From: an uncultured Eubacteriales bacterium
Lineage (GTDB): Bacteria > Bacillota > Clostridia > Oscillospirales > Ruminococcaceae
Length of the DNA stretch: 5,573 nucleotides
Assembly: GCA_900318545.1 (NCBI GenBank)
Contig: ONLC01000153.1
Location: 1-5,573, forward strand
Reading direction: 5' to 3'
Shown here: piece after piece, positions 1 through 5,473 of the stretch
Layout: every line of letters starts with the position of its first letter
Position numbering within the stretch: position 1 is the stretch's first letter
Translations under genes and position numbers: made by a program
The notes under the pieces: generated by a model
The model's input: only the letters and a program-made list of their open reading frames with translations
What the model was told of the DNA's origin: nothing
The model's database searches: none

Positions 1-693
1 CTTCTCAAAATGGATAGTTACATAGGTGGGCTTATCGGGAGCCTGAATAGGTGATACACCCAGCTCAAGGAAGCCTTCCTTCTCATACTGCGGCTCATTT
101 GCAGGATTCTCAAGATCAAGACCCTCATGCGACAGATGCCACAGGTTCTTATCCTTAGAATAGTTAGTCTCTCTGTTTATCTTCAGAGGAATGTTGTGAG
201 CCTCAGCGTACTCGATCTCCTGCTCTCTTGATTTCAGATCCCAGATCCTCCAGGGAGCGATGATCTCCATATCGGGAGCAAAAGCCTTGATAGCAAGCTC
301 AAATCTTACCTGGTCATTTCCCTTTCCTGTACAGCCGTGGCAGATTGCATCTGCACCCTCCTTGATAGCGATCTCAGCTATTCTCTTTGCAATGATAGGA
401 CGTGCAAACGATGTGCCCAGCAGATATCTGTTCTCATAAACAGCACCTGCCTGAACTGTAGGATAAACATAATCAGTGATGAACTCCTCAGTCAGGTCCT
501 CGATGTAGAGCTTCGATGCACCTGTCTTGATAGCCTTCTCCTCAAGGCCGTCAAGCTCGGTGCCCTGTCCTACGTCGCCCGAAACAGCGATAACCTCACA
601 GTTATTGTAGTTCTCCTTCAGCCACGGAATAATGATAGAAGTATCAAGTCCGCCCGAATATGCAAGAACGACCTTTTTGATTTCCTTTGCCAT
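1..693 (-). CDS. argG: Argininosuccinate synthase, N-terminal 231 residues (3' end outside window)
   Basis: Joins citrulline and aspartate in an ATP-dependent step to give argininosuccinate, the penultimate reaction of cytosolic arginine biosynthesis. Family motifs seen: the PP-loop ATP site AYSGGLDTS at residues 11-19, DVGQG at 40-44, YENRYLLGTSFARP at 86-99, HGCTGKGNDQVRFE at 119-132, APWRIWDL at 146-153, and RETNYSKDKNLWHLSHEG at 174-191. The family is about 400 residues long, so the last ~170 lie beyond base 1. The ATG at 691-693 is supported by GGAGGAG (700-706) six bases upstream and by the conserved MAKE...KVVLAYSGG start. The frame is open throughout, with no sign of damage. It is transcribed leftward from the promoter at 758-785. 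The identification is firm. Whether argH follows cannot be seen. Confidence 0.97.
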   Translation of the reverse strand, partial: MAKEIKKVVLAYSGGLDTSIIIPWLKENYNNCEVIAVSGDVGQGTELDGLEEKAIKTGASKLYIEDLTEEFITDYVYPTVQAGAVYENRYLLGTSFARPIIAKRIAEIAIKEGADAICHGCTGKGNDQVRFELAIKAFAPDMEIIAPWRIWDLKSREQEIEYAEAHNIPLKINRETNYSKDKNLWHLSHEGLDLENPANEPQYEKEGFLELGVSPIQAPDKPTYVTIHFEK

Positions 694-757
694 ATATATC
701 TCCTCCATGAAAAAACTTTTGTGCAAATACAAACCCCGCCTCAGCAGGTATATTCAT

Positions 758-785
758 ATTATACACCGAAATACAGCGTTGTCAA
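758..785 (-). promoter_or_regulatory. argG promoter, TTGACA-16 bp-TATAAT
   Basis: On the minus strand a perfect -35 TTGACA (780-785) and a perfect -10 TATAAT (758-763) are separated by 16 bp. Transcription would start near 751 and give a leader of about 58 nt before the argG start codon. That leader can fold a small hairpin (CCTGC at 744-748 with GCGGG at 735-739, TGAG loop) followed by a broken T-run. This is too weak to call an attenuator. The -10 lies in an imperfect palindrome, GTATA-N7-TATAC (750-766), a possible repressor site. Confidence 0.85.
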
Positions 786-792
786 GTGTTTT

Positions 793-806
793 TGAATAAA
801 ATTTTA
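793..806. promoter_or_regulatory. Possible ARG-box-like operator next to the argG -35
   Basis: TGAATAAAATTTTA matches the E. coli ArgR half-box consensus TGAATwwwwATTCA at 12 of 14 positions and sits 7 bp upstream of the argG -35. Arginine repressor control of argG is well established in many bacteria, so the location makes sense. However, the DNA here is only about 25% GC, so such AT-rich matches arise easily by chance. No argR gene is visible in the window. Treat this as a hint only. Confidence 0.25.
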
Positions 807-834
807 TATTTATACACATTTTCAGAGCACATTC

Positions 835-857
835 TGCATAAAACTAATAAATATGCA
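835..857. repeat. Inverted repeat TGCATA-N11-TATGCA
   Basis: A perfect 6-bp inverted repeat (835-840 and 852-857) with an AT-only-but-one 11-base centre lies between the argG promoter and the structured island. In leftward RNA the stem can extend by one U-G pair. It could be an operator for a dimeric regulator or a weak RNA hairpin. It has no U-run and is not a terminator. Confidence 0.4.
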
Positions 858-890
858 AGAAATGATGTATAAACCGCATTTTTACTCATT

Positions 891-945
891 ATCCGACTCA
901 AAAGCGCTTTGGCATCTGACTGTTTGGCCTCCGCAGATACCACAT
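891..945 (-). other. GC-richer structured intergenic island (candidate leader or small RNA)
   Basis: By hand count this 55-base stretch is about 51% GC, against about 25% for 781-890. Read leftward it can form GGTATCTG (934-941) paired with CAGATGCC (911-918): eight pairs including one U-G wobble, with a 15-nt loop. The plus-strand version has a C-A mismatch at that position, so the fold favours leftward RNA. A perfect 10-bp palindrome AAAGCGCTTT (901-910) adjoins it. A TGGTATAAT extended -10 lies just upstream (956-961). No recognised riboswitch, T-box or tRNA signature is visible. A leftward TTG-initiated frame crosses it (61 codons, 782-967) but starts inside the promoter and has no ribosome site, so coding is unlikely. 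Confidence 0.4.
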
Positions 946-955
946 TCCTATGTAA

Positions 956-984
956 ATTATACCACAAAGCTTTGAAAAATGCAA
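956..984 (-). promoter_or_regulatory. Second leftward promoter with extended -10
   Basis: On the minus strand TATAAT (956-961) is preceded by TG plus one base, giving the extended -10 motif. A weak TTGCAT -35 (979-984) lies 17 bp upstream. Transcription would start near 949 and cross the hairpin island toward argG, either as a distal argG promoter or as the promoter of a small RNA. It is back to back with the rightward promoter at 996-1024. Confidence 0.55.
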
Positions 985-995
985 CAGTTTAGGGC

Positions 996-1024
996 TTGCT
1001 TTTCTTAATTTTTTGGAGTATAAT
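996..1024 (+). promoter_or_regulatory. Promoter of the flavin reductase-like gene
   Basis: TTGCTT (996-1001), 17 bp, then a perfect TATAAT (1019-1024). The predicted start near 1031 gives a leader of about 29 nt. The -35 matches only its TTG half, but the spacing and -10 are ideal and it is correctly placed for the rightward gene. Confidence 0.75.
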
Positions 1025-1043
1025 TATAACTGTCAAACAAATT

Positions 1044-1049
1044 GAAAGG
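1044..1049 (+). promoter_or_regulatory. Ribosome binding site GAAAGG that fixes the ATG start at 1060
   Basis: GAAAGG lies 10 nt before the ATG at 1060-1062. The in-frame TTG at 1042 overlaps this site and has no purine-rich sequence upstream, so the longer reading is not favoured. Confidence 0.7.
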
Positions 1050-1059
1050 CAGTGATACA

Positions 1060-1602
1060 ATGAACATCAAAGAAGCAGGCTTCAGAGCTCTCTCCGCCGA
1101 GGAGATAAAGGCTCTTGACTTTAATCCTTTTGTTAAAATAGGTGATGAATGGTTCCTCGTTACAGCAGGTGATGAGAACGGCTGGAACACTATGACCGCC
1201 TCATGGGGCTTTGCAGGCATTATGTGGGGAAAGAACAGCTTTATCACAGCTATCCGCCCTCAGCGCCACACAAAGACATTCATTGACAAGAGCGAGTATT
1301 TCACAGCTTCGTTCTTCCCCGAGAATATGAAAAAGGCTCTTGCTTACTGCGGCTCTCACAGCGGCAGAGATGTAGACAAGGCTAAGGAAACAGGTCTTGA
1401 ACCGATCTTCATTGACACAGACGACGGAAAGAGCGTAACAGCTTTCTCACAGGCATCGCTGATACTTGTCTGCAAAAAGACCTACGTTCAGCAGATGACC
1501 TCTGACAGCTTTGTTATCCCCGAGGTTGACAAGGCAAACTATGCGACAGGCGACTACCACACAGAATACATAGGCGAGATAACCGCTGTCTATGTTAAAT
1601 AA
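1060..1602 (+). CDS. Flavin reductase family protein (FMN-binding split barrel)
   Basis: A 180-residue protein of the flavin reductase-like split-barrel group, which binds FMN and either reduces free flavin with NAD(P)H or passes electrons to a partner (flavoredoxin-like). It is probably a soluble homodimer in the cytosol. Family features seen: NTMTASWG at residues 43-50 on the flavin-binding strand, IRPQRHTKTF at 65-74, FTASFF at 81-86, the GSHSGRDVDK stretch at 98-107, and DYHTEYIGEI at 165-174 near the C-terminus. The length is typical and no extra domain is present. It is transcribed alone from its own promoter and stops 4 bases before a hairpin terminator. The physiological partner is unknown. 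A redox-stress role is only a guess from the family. Confidence 0.88.
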   Translation: MNIKEAGFRALSAEEIKALDFNPFVKIGDEWFLVTAGDENGWNTMTASWGFAGIMWGKNSFITAIRPQRHTKTFIDKSEYFTASFFPENMKKALAYCGSHSGRDVDKAKETGLEPIFIDTDDGKSVTAFSQASLILVCKKTYVQQMTSDSFVIPEVDKANYATGDYHTEYIGEITAVYVK

Positions 1603-1606
1603 GCAG

Positions 1607-1638
1607 AAAGCCCGAGGCACAACCTCGGGCTTTTGTTA
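1607..1638 (+). terminator. Shared rho-independent terminator between convergent genes
   Basis: An 11-bp perfect stem, AAAGCCCGAGG (1607-1617) with CCTCGGGCTTT (1623-1633) and a 5-nt loop, is followed by TTTTGTT. It serves the flavin reductase gene on the plus strand. On the opposite strand the same stem is followed only by TTTCTG, a weaker terminator for the Dabb gene, whose stop codon (1636-1638) sits at its edge. Confidence 0.92.
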
Positions 1639-1938
1639 TACTTCGTAGTCTATGCAGACTCTTGATTTTACATTCGGCATAATAATGCCGTCCTTGACCT
1701 CAACGTGTGCAGGGTGTACGGCATAGTCAGCAAGTGCCTTTCTGCTCTCCAGTGTGCAATCGAGCATAAGGTCGGCATTTGACGTGTCCATAGCATCGGT
1801 GATAACTTTTAGCTCAGTCAGCCCCTCTATCACTCCGACCAGAGCTTCAAGCCCTGTTTTTATCTCCTGCTTTATGCTCTCCTTTTCGGAAGAGGAAAGC
1901 TCGTCCTTCATCTGCCAGATTATTATATGCTTTACCAT
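1636..1938 (-). CDS. Dabb (dimeric alpha/beta barrel, 'stress-responsive') domain protein
   Basis: A 100-residue single-domain protein of the Dabb family, small ferredoxin-like-fold proteins that dimerise into an alpha/beta barrel. Family hallmarks: the opening MVKHIIIW with His4, and the YAVHPAHVEV segment at residues 72-81 followed by a terminal beta strand ending DYEV. Bacterial members have no settled function. Some relatives are cyclases or act in stress responses, and no reaction can be assigned here. Its ATG (1936-1938) lies 4 nt after the stop of the aldo/keto reductase gene, and its ribosome site AGGAAAGGG (1949-1957) is inside that gene's last codons. The two are therefore cotranscribed and probably translationally coupled. 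It ends at the shared terminator. Confidence 0.88.
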   Translation of the reverse strand: MVKHIIIWQMKDELSSSEKESIKQEIKTGLEALVGVIEGLTELKVITDAMDTSNADLMLDCTLESRKALADYAVHPAHVEVKDGIIMPNVKSRVCIDYEV

Positions 1939-1942
1939 AGTA

Positions 1943-2944
1943 TCAGTTCCCTTTCCTGAGGATAGCCTCTATTTTTGCAGTTTCCTCCTCGGTGAGCTCG
2001 AGATTATCCAGCACCCCGACATTATTCACTATCTGCTCGGGTCTGCTCGCACCGCAAAGGACTGTTGTTACTGCCTTGTTGTTCAGTATCCATGCGACTG
2101 CAAGCTGAGAAAGTGTCTGTCCACGGCCCACTGCTATCTCGTTGAGGGCTCTGAGTCTTTCAAGCATTTCATCGGTAAGCTGCTGCTGTATCCATGTGTT
2201 TCCTCTGCCGATTCGGGAATCCTCGGGTATGCCTTTCAGGTACCTGTCCGAGAGGAAGCCCTGATATAGCGGTGAGAATACTGCAAGGCCTTTTCCGTTC
2301 TCCTTTGCCCAGCTGTCAAGGCCGTCGTCCTCTATCCAGCGGTTGAGCATCGAATACGAGGGCTGATTCACTATAAACGGAGTGTGAAGCTCCTTGAAAA
2401 TCTCTGTTATCTCAGCAGTCTGCTGACTGTTATAGTTTGACACTCCCACATACAAAGCCTTGCCCTGCCTTACCGCATTGTCAAGAGCGAGAGCTGTTTC
2501 CTCAAGCGGAGTTTCGGGGTCAAAAACGTGGTGATAGAAAATGTCCACATACTCAAGACCCATTCTGTGAAGCGACTGGTCAAGCGAGGCCGTCAGATAC
2601 TTGCGTGAGCCGTTCCTGTCGCCGTAAGGACCCTCCCACATCTCATAGCCTGCCTTTGTGGAAATACAGAGCTCGTCACGGTACTGTCTGAGTCCCCTGT
2701 CGAGTATCTTTCCGAAGTTCTCCTCAGCCGAGCCGTTATACGGGTGACCGTAATTGTTTGCAAGGTCAAAATGAGTGATACCGAGGTCAAAGGCTGTTCG
2801 GCACATAGTTTCGGCGTTGTCAAAGTCAGAGCCTGCTCCGAAATTCTGCCACAATCCCAACGAGATAACCGGCAGCTTCAGCCCCGAATTTCCGCACCTG
2901 CGGTAAACCATTTTATCGTAACGTTTGTCATTTGCTTTGTACAT
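1943..2944 (-). CDS. yghZ: Aldo/keto reductase, YghZ (L-glyceraldehyde 3-phosphate reductase) type
   Basis: A 333-residue NADPH-dependent TIM-barrel reductase, closely resembling E. coli YghZ/Gpr from end to end as recalled. E. coli YghZ reduces L-glyceraldehyde 3-phosphate and methylglyoxal, so a carbonyl-detoxifying role is likely. Shared blocks: ERY/KRYD...YR-CG-SGL at the start, SLGLW-NFG (28-36), DLGITHFDLANNYG (53-66), STKAGYEMW (95-103), SLDQSLHRMGLEYVDIFY (120-137), and QPSYSMLNRW (194-203). The catalytic tetrad is Asp60, Tyr65, Lys97 and His139. GASRPEQ--NN (298-308) is the NADPH-phosphate site. The ATG at 2942-2944 has AAAGGGGGA (2951-2959) 7 nt upstream. It is first in a two-gene unit with the Dabb gene. 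The family is certain; the exact substrate is inferred. Confidence 0.93.
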   Translation of the reverse strand: MYKANDKRYDKMVYRRCGNSGLKLPVISLGLWQNFGAGSDFDNAETMCRTAFDLGITHFDLANNYGHPYNGSAEENFGKILDRGLRQYRDELCISTKAGYEMWEGPYGDRNGSRKYLTASLDQSLHRMGLEYVDIFYHHVFDPETPLEETALALDNAVRQGKALYVGVSNYNSQQTAEITEIFKELHTPFIVNQPSYSMLNRWIEDDGLDSWAKENGKGLAVFSPLYQGFLSDRYLKGIPEDSRIGRGNTWIQQQLTDEMLERLRALNEIAVGRGQTLSQLAVAWILNNKAVTTVLCGASRPEQIVNNVGVLDNLELTEEETAKIEAILRKGN

Positions 2945-2971
2945 AGGAATTCCCCCTTTGAGCTTTTAATT

Positions 2972-3000
2972 AATATAACATATTTGCATTTTTATGTCAA
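2972..3000 (-). promoter_or_regulatory. Promoter of the reductase-Dabb operon
   Basis: On the minus strand a perfect TTGACA (2995-3000), a 17-bp spacer and TATATT (2972-2977) preceded by TG plus one base (extended -10). The predicted start near 2965 leaves a leader of about 20 nt before the ATG at 2944. The promoter begins about 10 bp past the sortase operon terminator, so the two units are separately transcribed. Confidence 0.85.
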
Positions 3001-3008
3001 CAGGATAA

Positions 3009-3039
3009 CAAAAAAGCTTCGGTAATTCCGAAGCTTTTT
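3009..3039 (-). terminator. Rho-independent terminator of the sortase operon
   Basis: GCTTCGG (3016-3022) pairs with CCGAAGC (3028-3034) around a 5-nt loop, and A/T tails extend the stem to 12 bp. Read leftward it is followed by TTTTTT then GTT. The stem begins within the stop codon of the last sortase gene (3038-3040), so transcription ends immediately after translation. Confidence 0.93.
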
Positions 3040-3676
3040 ATTCAAGCTCACAGCGTAGAGTCACTCGGCTGTAGCCGCTCCAGGTGCAGGTAAAGAGGGT
3101 CAGATCCCAGTCCTCACTGCCCGAAAGCATAGTATTTGTATCATAGCCGCCTATAAGCTCCTGCCATGCGACCTTATATCGGTGCTGTCTGCCGTTCAGA
3201 GAGGTGAATATCACCTCATCGCCTACGCCGAGCTTTTCAAGATTCAAGAAAAACGAAGTATAATTGTGAGCACAGATTATAAGATCCCGTGTGTACAGCG
3301 ACCCCGTATACCTGCACGCTGCATTTGCCATTCCGTTATACGACCAGTCACGGGTAACAGGGAGCTCAATATCGAGCTTAGGCAGGTAAATAAGACCTAT
3401 ATAATACACTCCGTCTATCTCAAGGGGCTGGATACTCCTTTCCTCTTCATCAAATTCGGTGTCAGTCTGTTCATCGTTATCGGGCACTGCGTTGGAGCTT
3501 GGCTCAGATGTCTTCTCCTGCGCCTTTATATGCTCCTTTATAGCCATTACAGTTTTCCCGGCCAGCTCGCCTGCCTCGTGGTCTCTGTGACGGTTATAAA
3601 AAACCAGAGACATTGCTGCACTCAGCAGCAATGCCCCAATAGCGATGAGTATTATTCCTCGCTTTTTATTAGTCAT
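3038..3676 (-). CDS. Sortase, second of the cluster, divergent class (not class C)
   Basis: A 212-residue membrane-anchored transpeptidase that would cleave a wall-sorting signal and attach the protein to a nucleophile. After a basic start (NKKR), one membrane segment spans about residues 7-27. An acidic, Ser/Glu-rich linker (about 55-82) leads to the catalytic barrel (about 88-212). Catalytic residues: His137 in CAHN, Cys197 in TLFTC (193-197) and probably Arg204 in SRVTLRC. The site reads TCTW-GYSR, not the TCTPYGINTHR of class C, and AHN plus the LNLEKL helix recalls class B/D enzymes. No C-terminal membrane segment is present, unlike the class C neighbour. The ATG overlaps the LPQTG gene end by 8 nt, with AAGGA (3685-3689) 8 nt upstream, so translation is likely coupled. 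Its class and the nucleophile it uses are unresolved. Confidence 0.9.
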   Translation of the reverse strand: MTNKKRGIILIAIGALLLSAAMSLVFYNRHRDHEAGELAGKTVMAIKEHIKAQEKTSEPSSNAVPDNDEQTDTEFDEEERSIQPLEIDGVYYIGLIYLPKLDIELPVTRDWSYNGMANAACRYTGSLYTRDLIICAHNYTSFFLNLEKLGVGDEVIFTSLNGRQHRYKVAWQELIGGYDTNTMLSGSEDWDLTLFTCTWSGYSRVTLRCELE

Positions 3677-4541
3677 CTTTGCCGTCCTTCTTGAAGCTTA
3701 CTCTCATTCCGAGTGCTATCAGAGCAAGACCCGAGATCGAAAGCACGGGAACAGGCCACCAGAGCTGTCCTGTCTGAGGAAGCTTCTCAGAGGAGCCGCC
3801 GTCCTGCGTTTTGTTTCCGCTGTTGTTACCTGTGCCGCTGCCTGTACCTCTTGAGCTGTCATTATCGGAGGTGCTGGACGTAGAGTCGGAGGTTGAGCTG
3901 TCAGAACCCGAAGAGTTGCTTTCGGGAGTATCACGGTCAGAAGTATCGCTGTCTTCGCTGCTGTCGCCCGAGGAAGTACTGTCATGAGTATCATGGCTGG
4001 ACTCATCAGGCCCCGACTCATCGTTCTGAGTCTTTTCCTTCTCTATCTTTGCGAGCACAACAGCGCCCTCGTCCTCTTTGAGCTCAACTATAGCAGGTGT
4101 TGAGCGGTAGGTATACTTGTCGATATCGGTATCATTCGAGTAAATGAAGTAGATACCTGCTTTCTGAGCATAGATCTGAGCTGCACCGTTTTCATCAGAT
4201 GCCTCCTCGAAATCGGGCTGTATCTGATTGTTGAAAACATACTCACGGAGAGTCTCCGCATCAGCCTTGACAGCCTCGGCACTCATATCATCGAGAGTAA
4301 CACCGCTGCCTGCAAAAGTATCGTTCAGAACGAACTTATTGTTGGAACGTTCGCCTATAGCGAAAACCTTCCACTTTATCCCTTCGACGGTTTCGTCACC
4401 GACCTTGCTTTTTATCAGGATAAATCCCTTCTCGGCACTGAGCTCCGCAGCGGAACGCATCGGAGTGCTTATCGCAATTGCAGTGAAAAACAACACTGCC
4501 AGAGCCGTAATAAACGATATATGCCTTGTACGTGTTTTCAT
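3669..4541 (-). CDS. Small LPQTG cell-wall-anchored protein with Ser/Asp-rich stalk (probable minor pilin or surface protein)
   Basis: A 290-residue exported sortase substrate. Residues 1-32 form a signal peptide (KTRTRH, then a hydrophobic core ending around MRSAA). About 35-168 form one compact domain with IKWKVFAIG, an AGSGVTLDDMSAEAV segment and a QKAGIYFIYSND strand. This resembles prealbumin-like/SpaA-type pilin folds, a judgement from pattern only. Residues 172-252 are a low-complexity Ser/Asp/Thr/Gly stalk. LPQTG (254-258), a membrane helix (about 262-281) and the basic tail RVSFKKDGKDD complete the sorting signal. The start at 4541 is set by GGGAGG seven nt upstream; an in-frame ATG at 4547 lies 1 nt from that site. 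It sits 16 nt after the class C sortase gene and overlaps the second sortase gene. Confidence 0.9.
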   Translation of the reverse strand: MKTRTRHISFITALAVLFFTAIAISTPMRSAAELSAEKGFILIKSKVGDETVEGIKWKVFAIGERSNNKFVLNDTFAGSGVTLDDMSAEAVKADAETLREYVFNNQIQPDFEEASDENGAAQIYAQKAGIYFIYSNDTDIDKYTYRSTPAIVELKEDEGAVVLAKIEKEKTQNDESGPDESSHDTHDSTSSGDSSEDSDTSDRDTPESNSSGSDSSTSDSTSSTSDNDSSRGTGSGTGNNSGNKTQDGGSSEKLPQTGQLWWPVPVLSISGLALIALGMRVSFKKDGKDD

Positions 4542-4548
4542 TAACATA

Positions 4549-4554
4549 CCTCCC
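4549..4554 (-). promoter_or_regulatory. Ribosome binding site GGGAGG deciding the LPQTG protein start
   Basis: Read leftward, GGGAGG is 7 nt from the ATG at 4541 but only 1 nt from the ATG at 4547. It therefore selects the shorter start, which also gives a normal signal peptide. The frame stays open upstream to 4679, but that part overlaps the sortase gene and is not used. Confidence 0.85.
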
Positions 4555-4557
4555 AAA

Positions 4558-5457
4558 CTACTTATCGGGCTTAGTTTTATCATTACCGCTGTCGTTATCA
4601 AAAACCGAGAGCGGATCATTGTGCGGGAATTTTTTCTTCTTTCCTCCGAACAGCCACCATGCGAGCAGAAGTGCCACAAGCGGTGCCGCTATGATCGGGA
4701 CAACTACCATATCATCGATCTGTACTGCGTCAGCCTTTACCTGTACCTCATACTCTTCCTTGTTATCGGGATTTTTTATCCTGTGACCCCTTATAACAAG
4801 CCTGTGCGTATTGATACCGTAAGGTGTACAGGTCGTCAGAGTCACAAGATCTCTTCCCTTCTGTATAGCAAGGTGCTGAGATTCGTGCGGAAGAATAATA
4901 AGAATTTTCTCGACCTCATAAGTGTAGACCTCATTGAGGACAGTTATTGTGAACAGATCGCCCTCGGTGATCTTATCAAGATCGGAGAAAAGCGTCGCAG
5001 AGGGCAGACCTCTGTGAGCTGAAATGACGCCGTTTGTATCAAGACCGCCTACGGGAAAGGTCGAGCCCTGCATATGGCCTACAGCTTCATTGAGTACGTC
5101 CTCGCCTGTGCCGTGATAGATGGGCAGCTTTACATCAATGCTCGGGATAGTTACATAGCCCATAACTCCCGTGCCTGTGATATCGAGGATATCCTCGTAG
5201 CCCTTGACCTGCTCATACTGTTCAAGGGGTGCCTGCAAAGCCGCAAGCTGACGGTTATACTCTCTTGCCTGCTCGAGCATTTTCTTCTGTTTTTCTTCAT
5301 TGAGGGAGTTTACCTTCTGAACGTAATTGGAGATAACCTTTGCCTGCTTTGACTGGATATACCAGTTGCTGACTATAGGATACAGCATCACGGAGAGCCC
5401 CACCAGAAACATTATGATAAGCAATACTGTTGATATCTTACCCTTTTTCTTTCTCAT
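4558..5457 (-). CDS. Class C (pilin-polymerising type) sortase
   Basis: A 299-residue membrane transpeptidase of the type that links pilin subunits into covalent pili. Order: cytoplasmic basic start (RKKKGK), membrane helix about 9-29, a charged helical segment with heptad character (about 38-80), the catalytic barrel (about 95-228), and a C-terminal membrane helix (about 252-271) with a KKKK stop and a cytoplasmic tail. The two membrane anchors and TLTTCTPYGINTHR (206-219) are typical of class C. Catalytic residues are His148 (SAHRG), Cys210 and Arg219. IPSIDVKLPIYHGT (104-117) is a family strand. The canonical Asp-Pro-aromatic lid motif is not seen; the equivalent region reads QAPLEQYEQV (75-84). 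The start at 5457 is supported by AGGGAGGG; an in-frame TTG at 5487 has no such site. Its substrate is probably the upstream gene product. Confidence 0.95.
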   Translation of the reverse strand: MRKKKGKISTVLLIIMFLVGLSVMLYPIVSNWYIQSKQAKVISNYVQKVNSLNEEKQKKMLEQAREYNRQLAALQAPLEQYEQVKGYEDILDITGTGVMGYVTIPSIDVKLPIYHGTGEDVLNEAVGHMQGSTFPVGGLDTNGVISAHRGLPSATLFSDLDKITEGDLFTITVLNEVYTYEVEKILIILPHESQHLAIQKGRDLVTLTTCTPYGINTHRLVIRGHRIKNPDNKEEYEVQVKADAVQIDDMVVVPIIAAPLVALLLAWWLFGGKKKKFPHNDPLSVFDNDSGNDKTKPDK

Positions 5458-5461
5458 GAGA

Positions 5462-5469
5462 CCCTCCCT
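5462..5469 (-). promoter_or_regulatory. Ribosome binding site AGGGAGGG of the class C sortase
   Basis: This strong purine site lies 4 nt before the ATG at 5455-5457 and decides that start over the in-frame TTG at 5487. It lies just 3' of the 5474-5497 hairpin in the mRNA, so folding there could affect ribosome access. Confidence 0.85.
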
Positions 5470-5473
5470 GATG

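Noticed and set aside
735..748. Small hairpin in the argG leader as an attenuator
   Set aside because: It has only five pairs, one of them a wobble, and a broken T-run. It has no alternative pairing partner or leader peptide that I can identify.
337..795. 152-codon plus-strand open frame
   Set aside because: It runs antisense to the well-identified argG gene and through its promoter, has no family resemblance and no proper ribosome site.
782..967. 61-codon minus-strand frame across the argG upstream region
   Set aside because: It begins at a TTG overlapping the predicted -10 element, has no ribosome site, and runs through hairpins and the AT-rich argG control region. The island is better explained as non-coding, though a tiny peptide cannot be fully excluded.
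1754..2269. 171-codon plus-strand open frame
   Set aside because: It is a shadow of the Dabb and aldo/keto reductase genes on the other strand, and its composition is not protein-like.
4542..4679. N-terminal extension of the LPQTG protein up to 4679
   Set aside because: It would overlap the sortase gene by about 120 bases and bury the signal peptide. GGGAGG at 4549-4554 points to the ATG at 4541.
4228..5022. 264-codon plus-strand open frame
   Set aside because: It is antisense to both the LPQTG protein and the class C sortase, whose domains, starts and ribosome sites are convincing. Its translation has no coherent domain.
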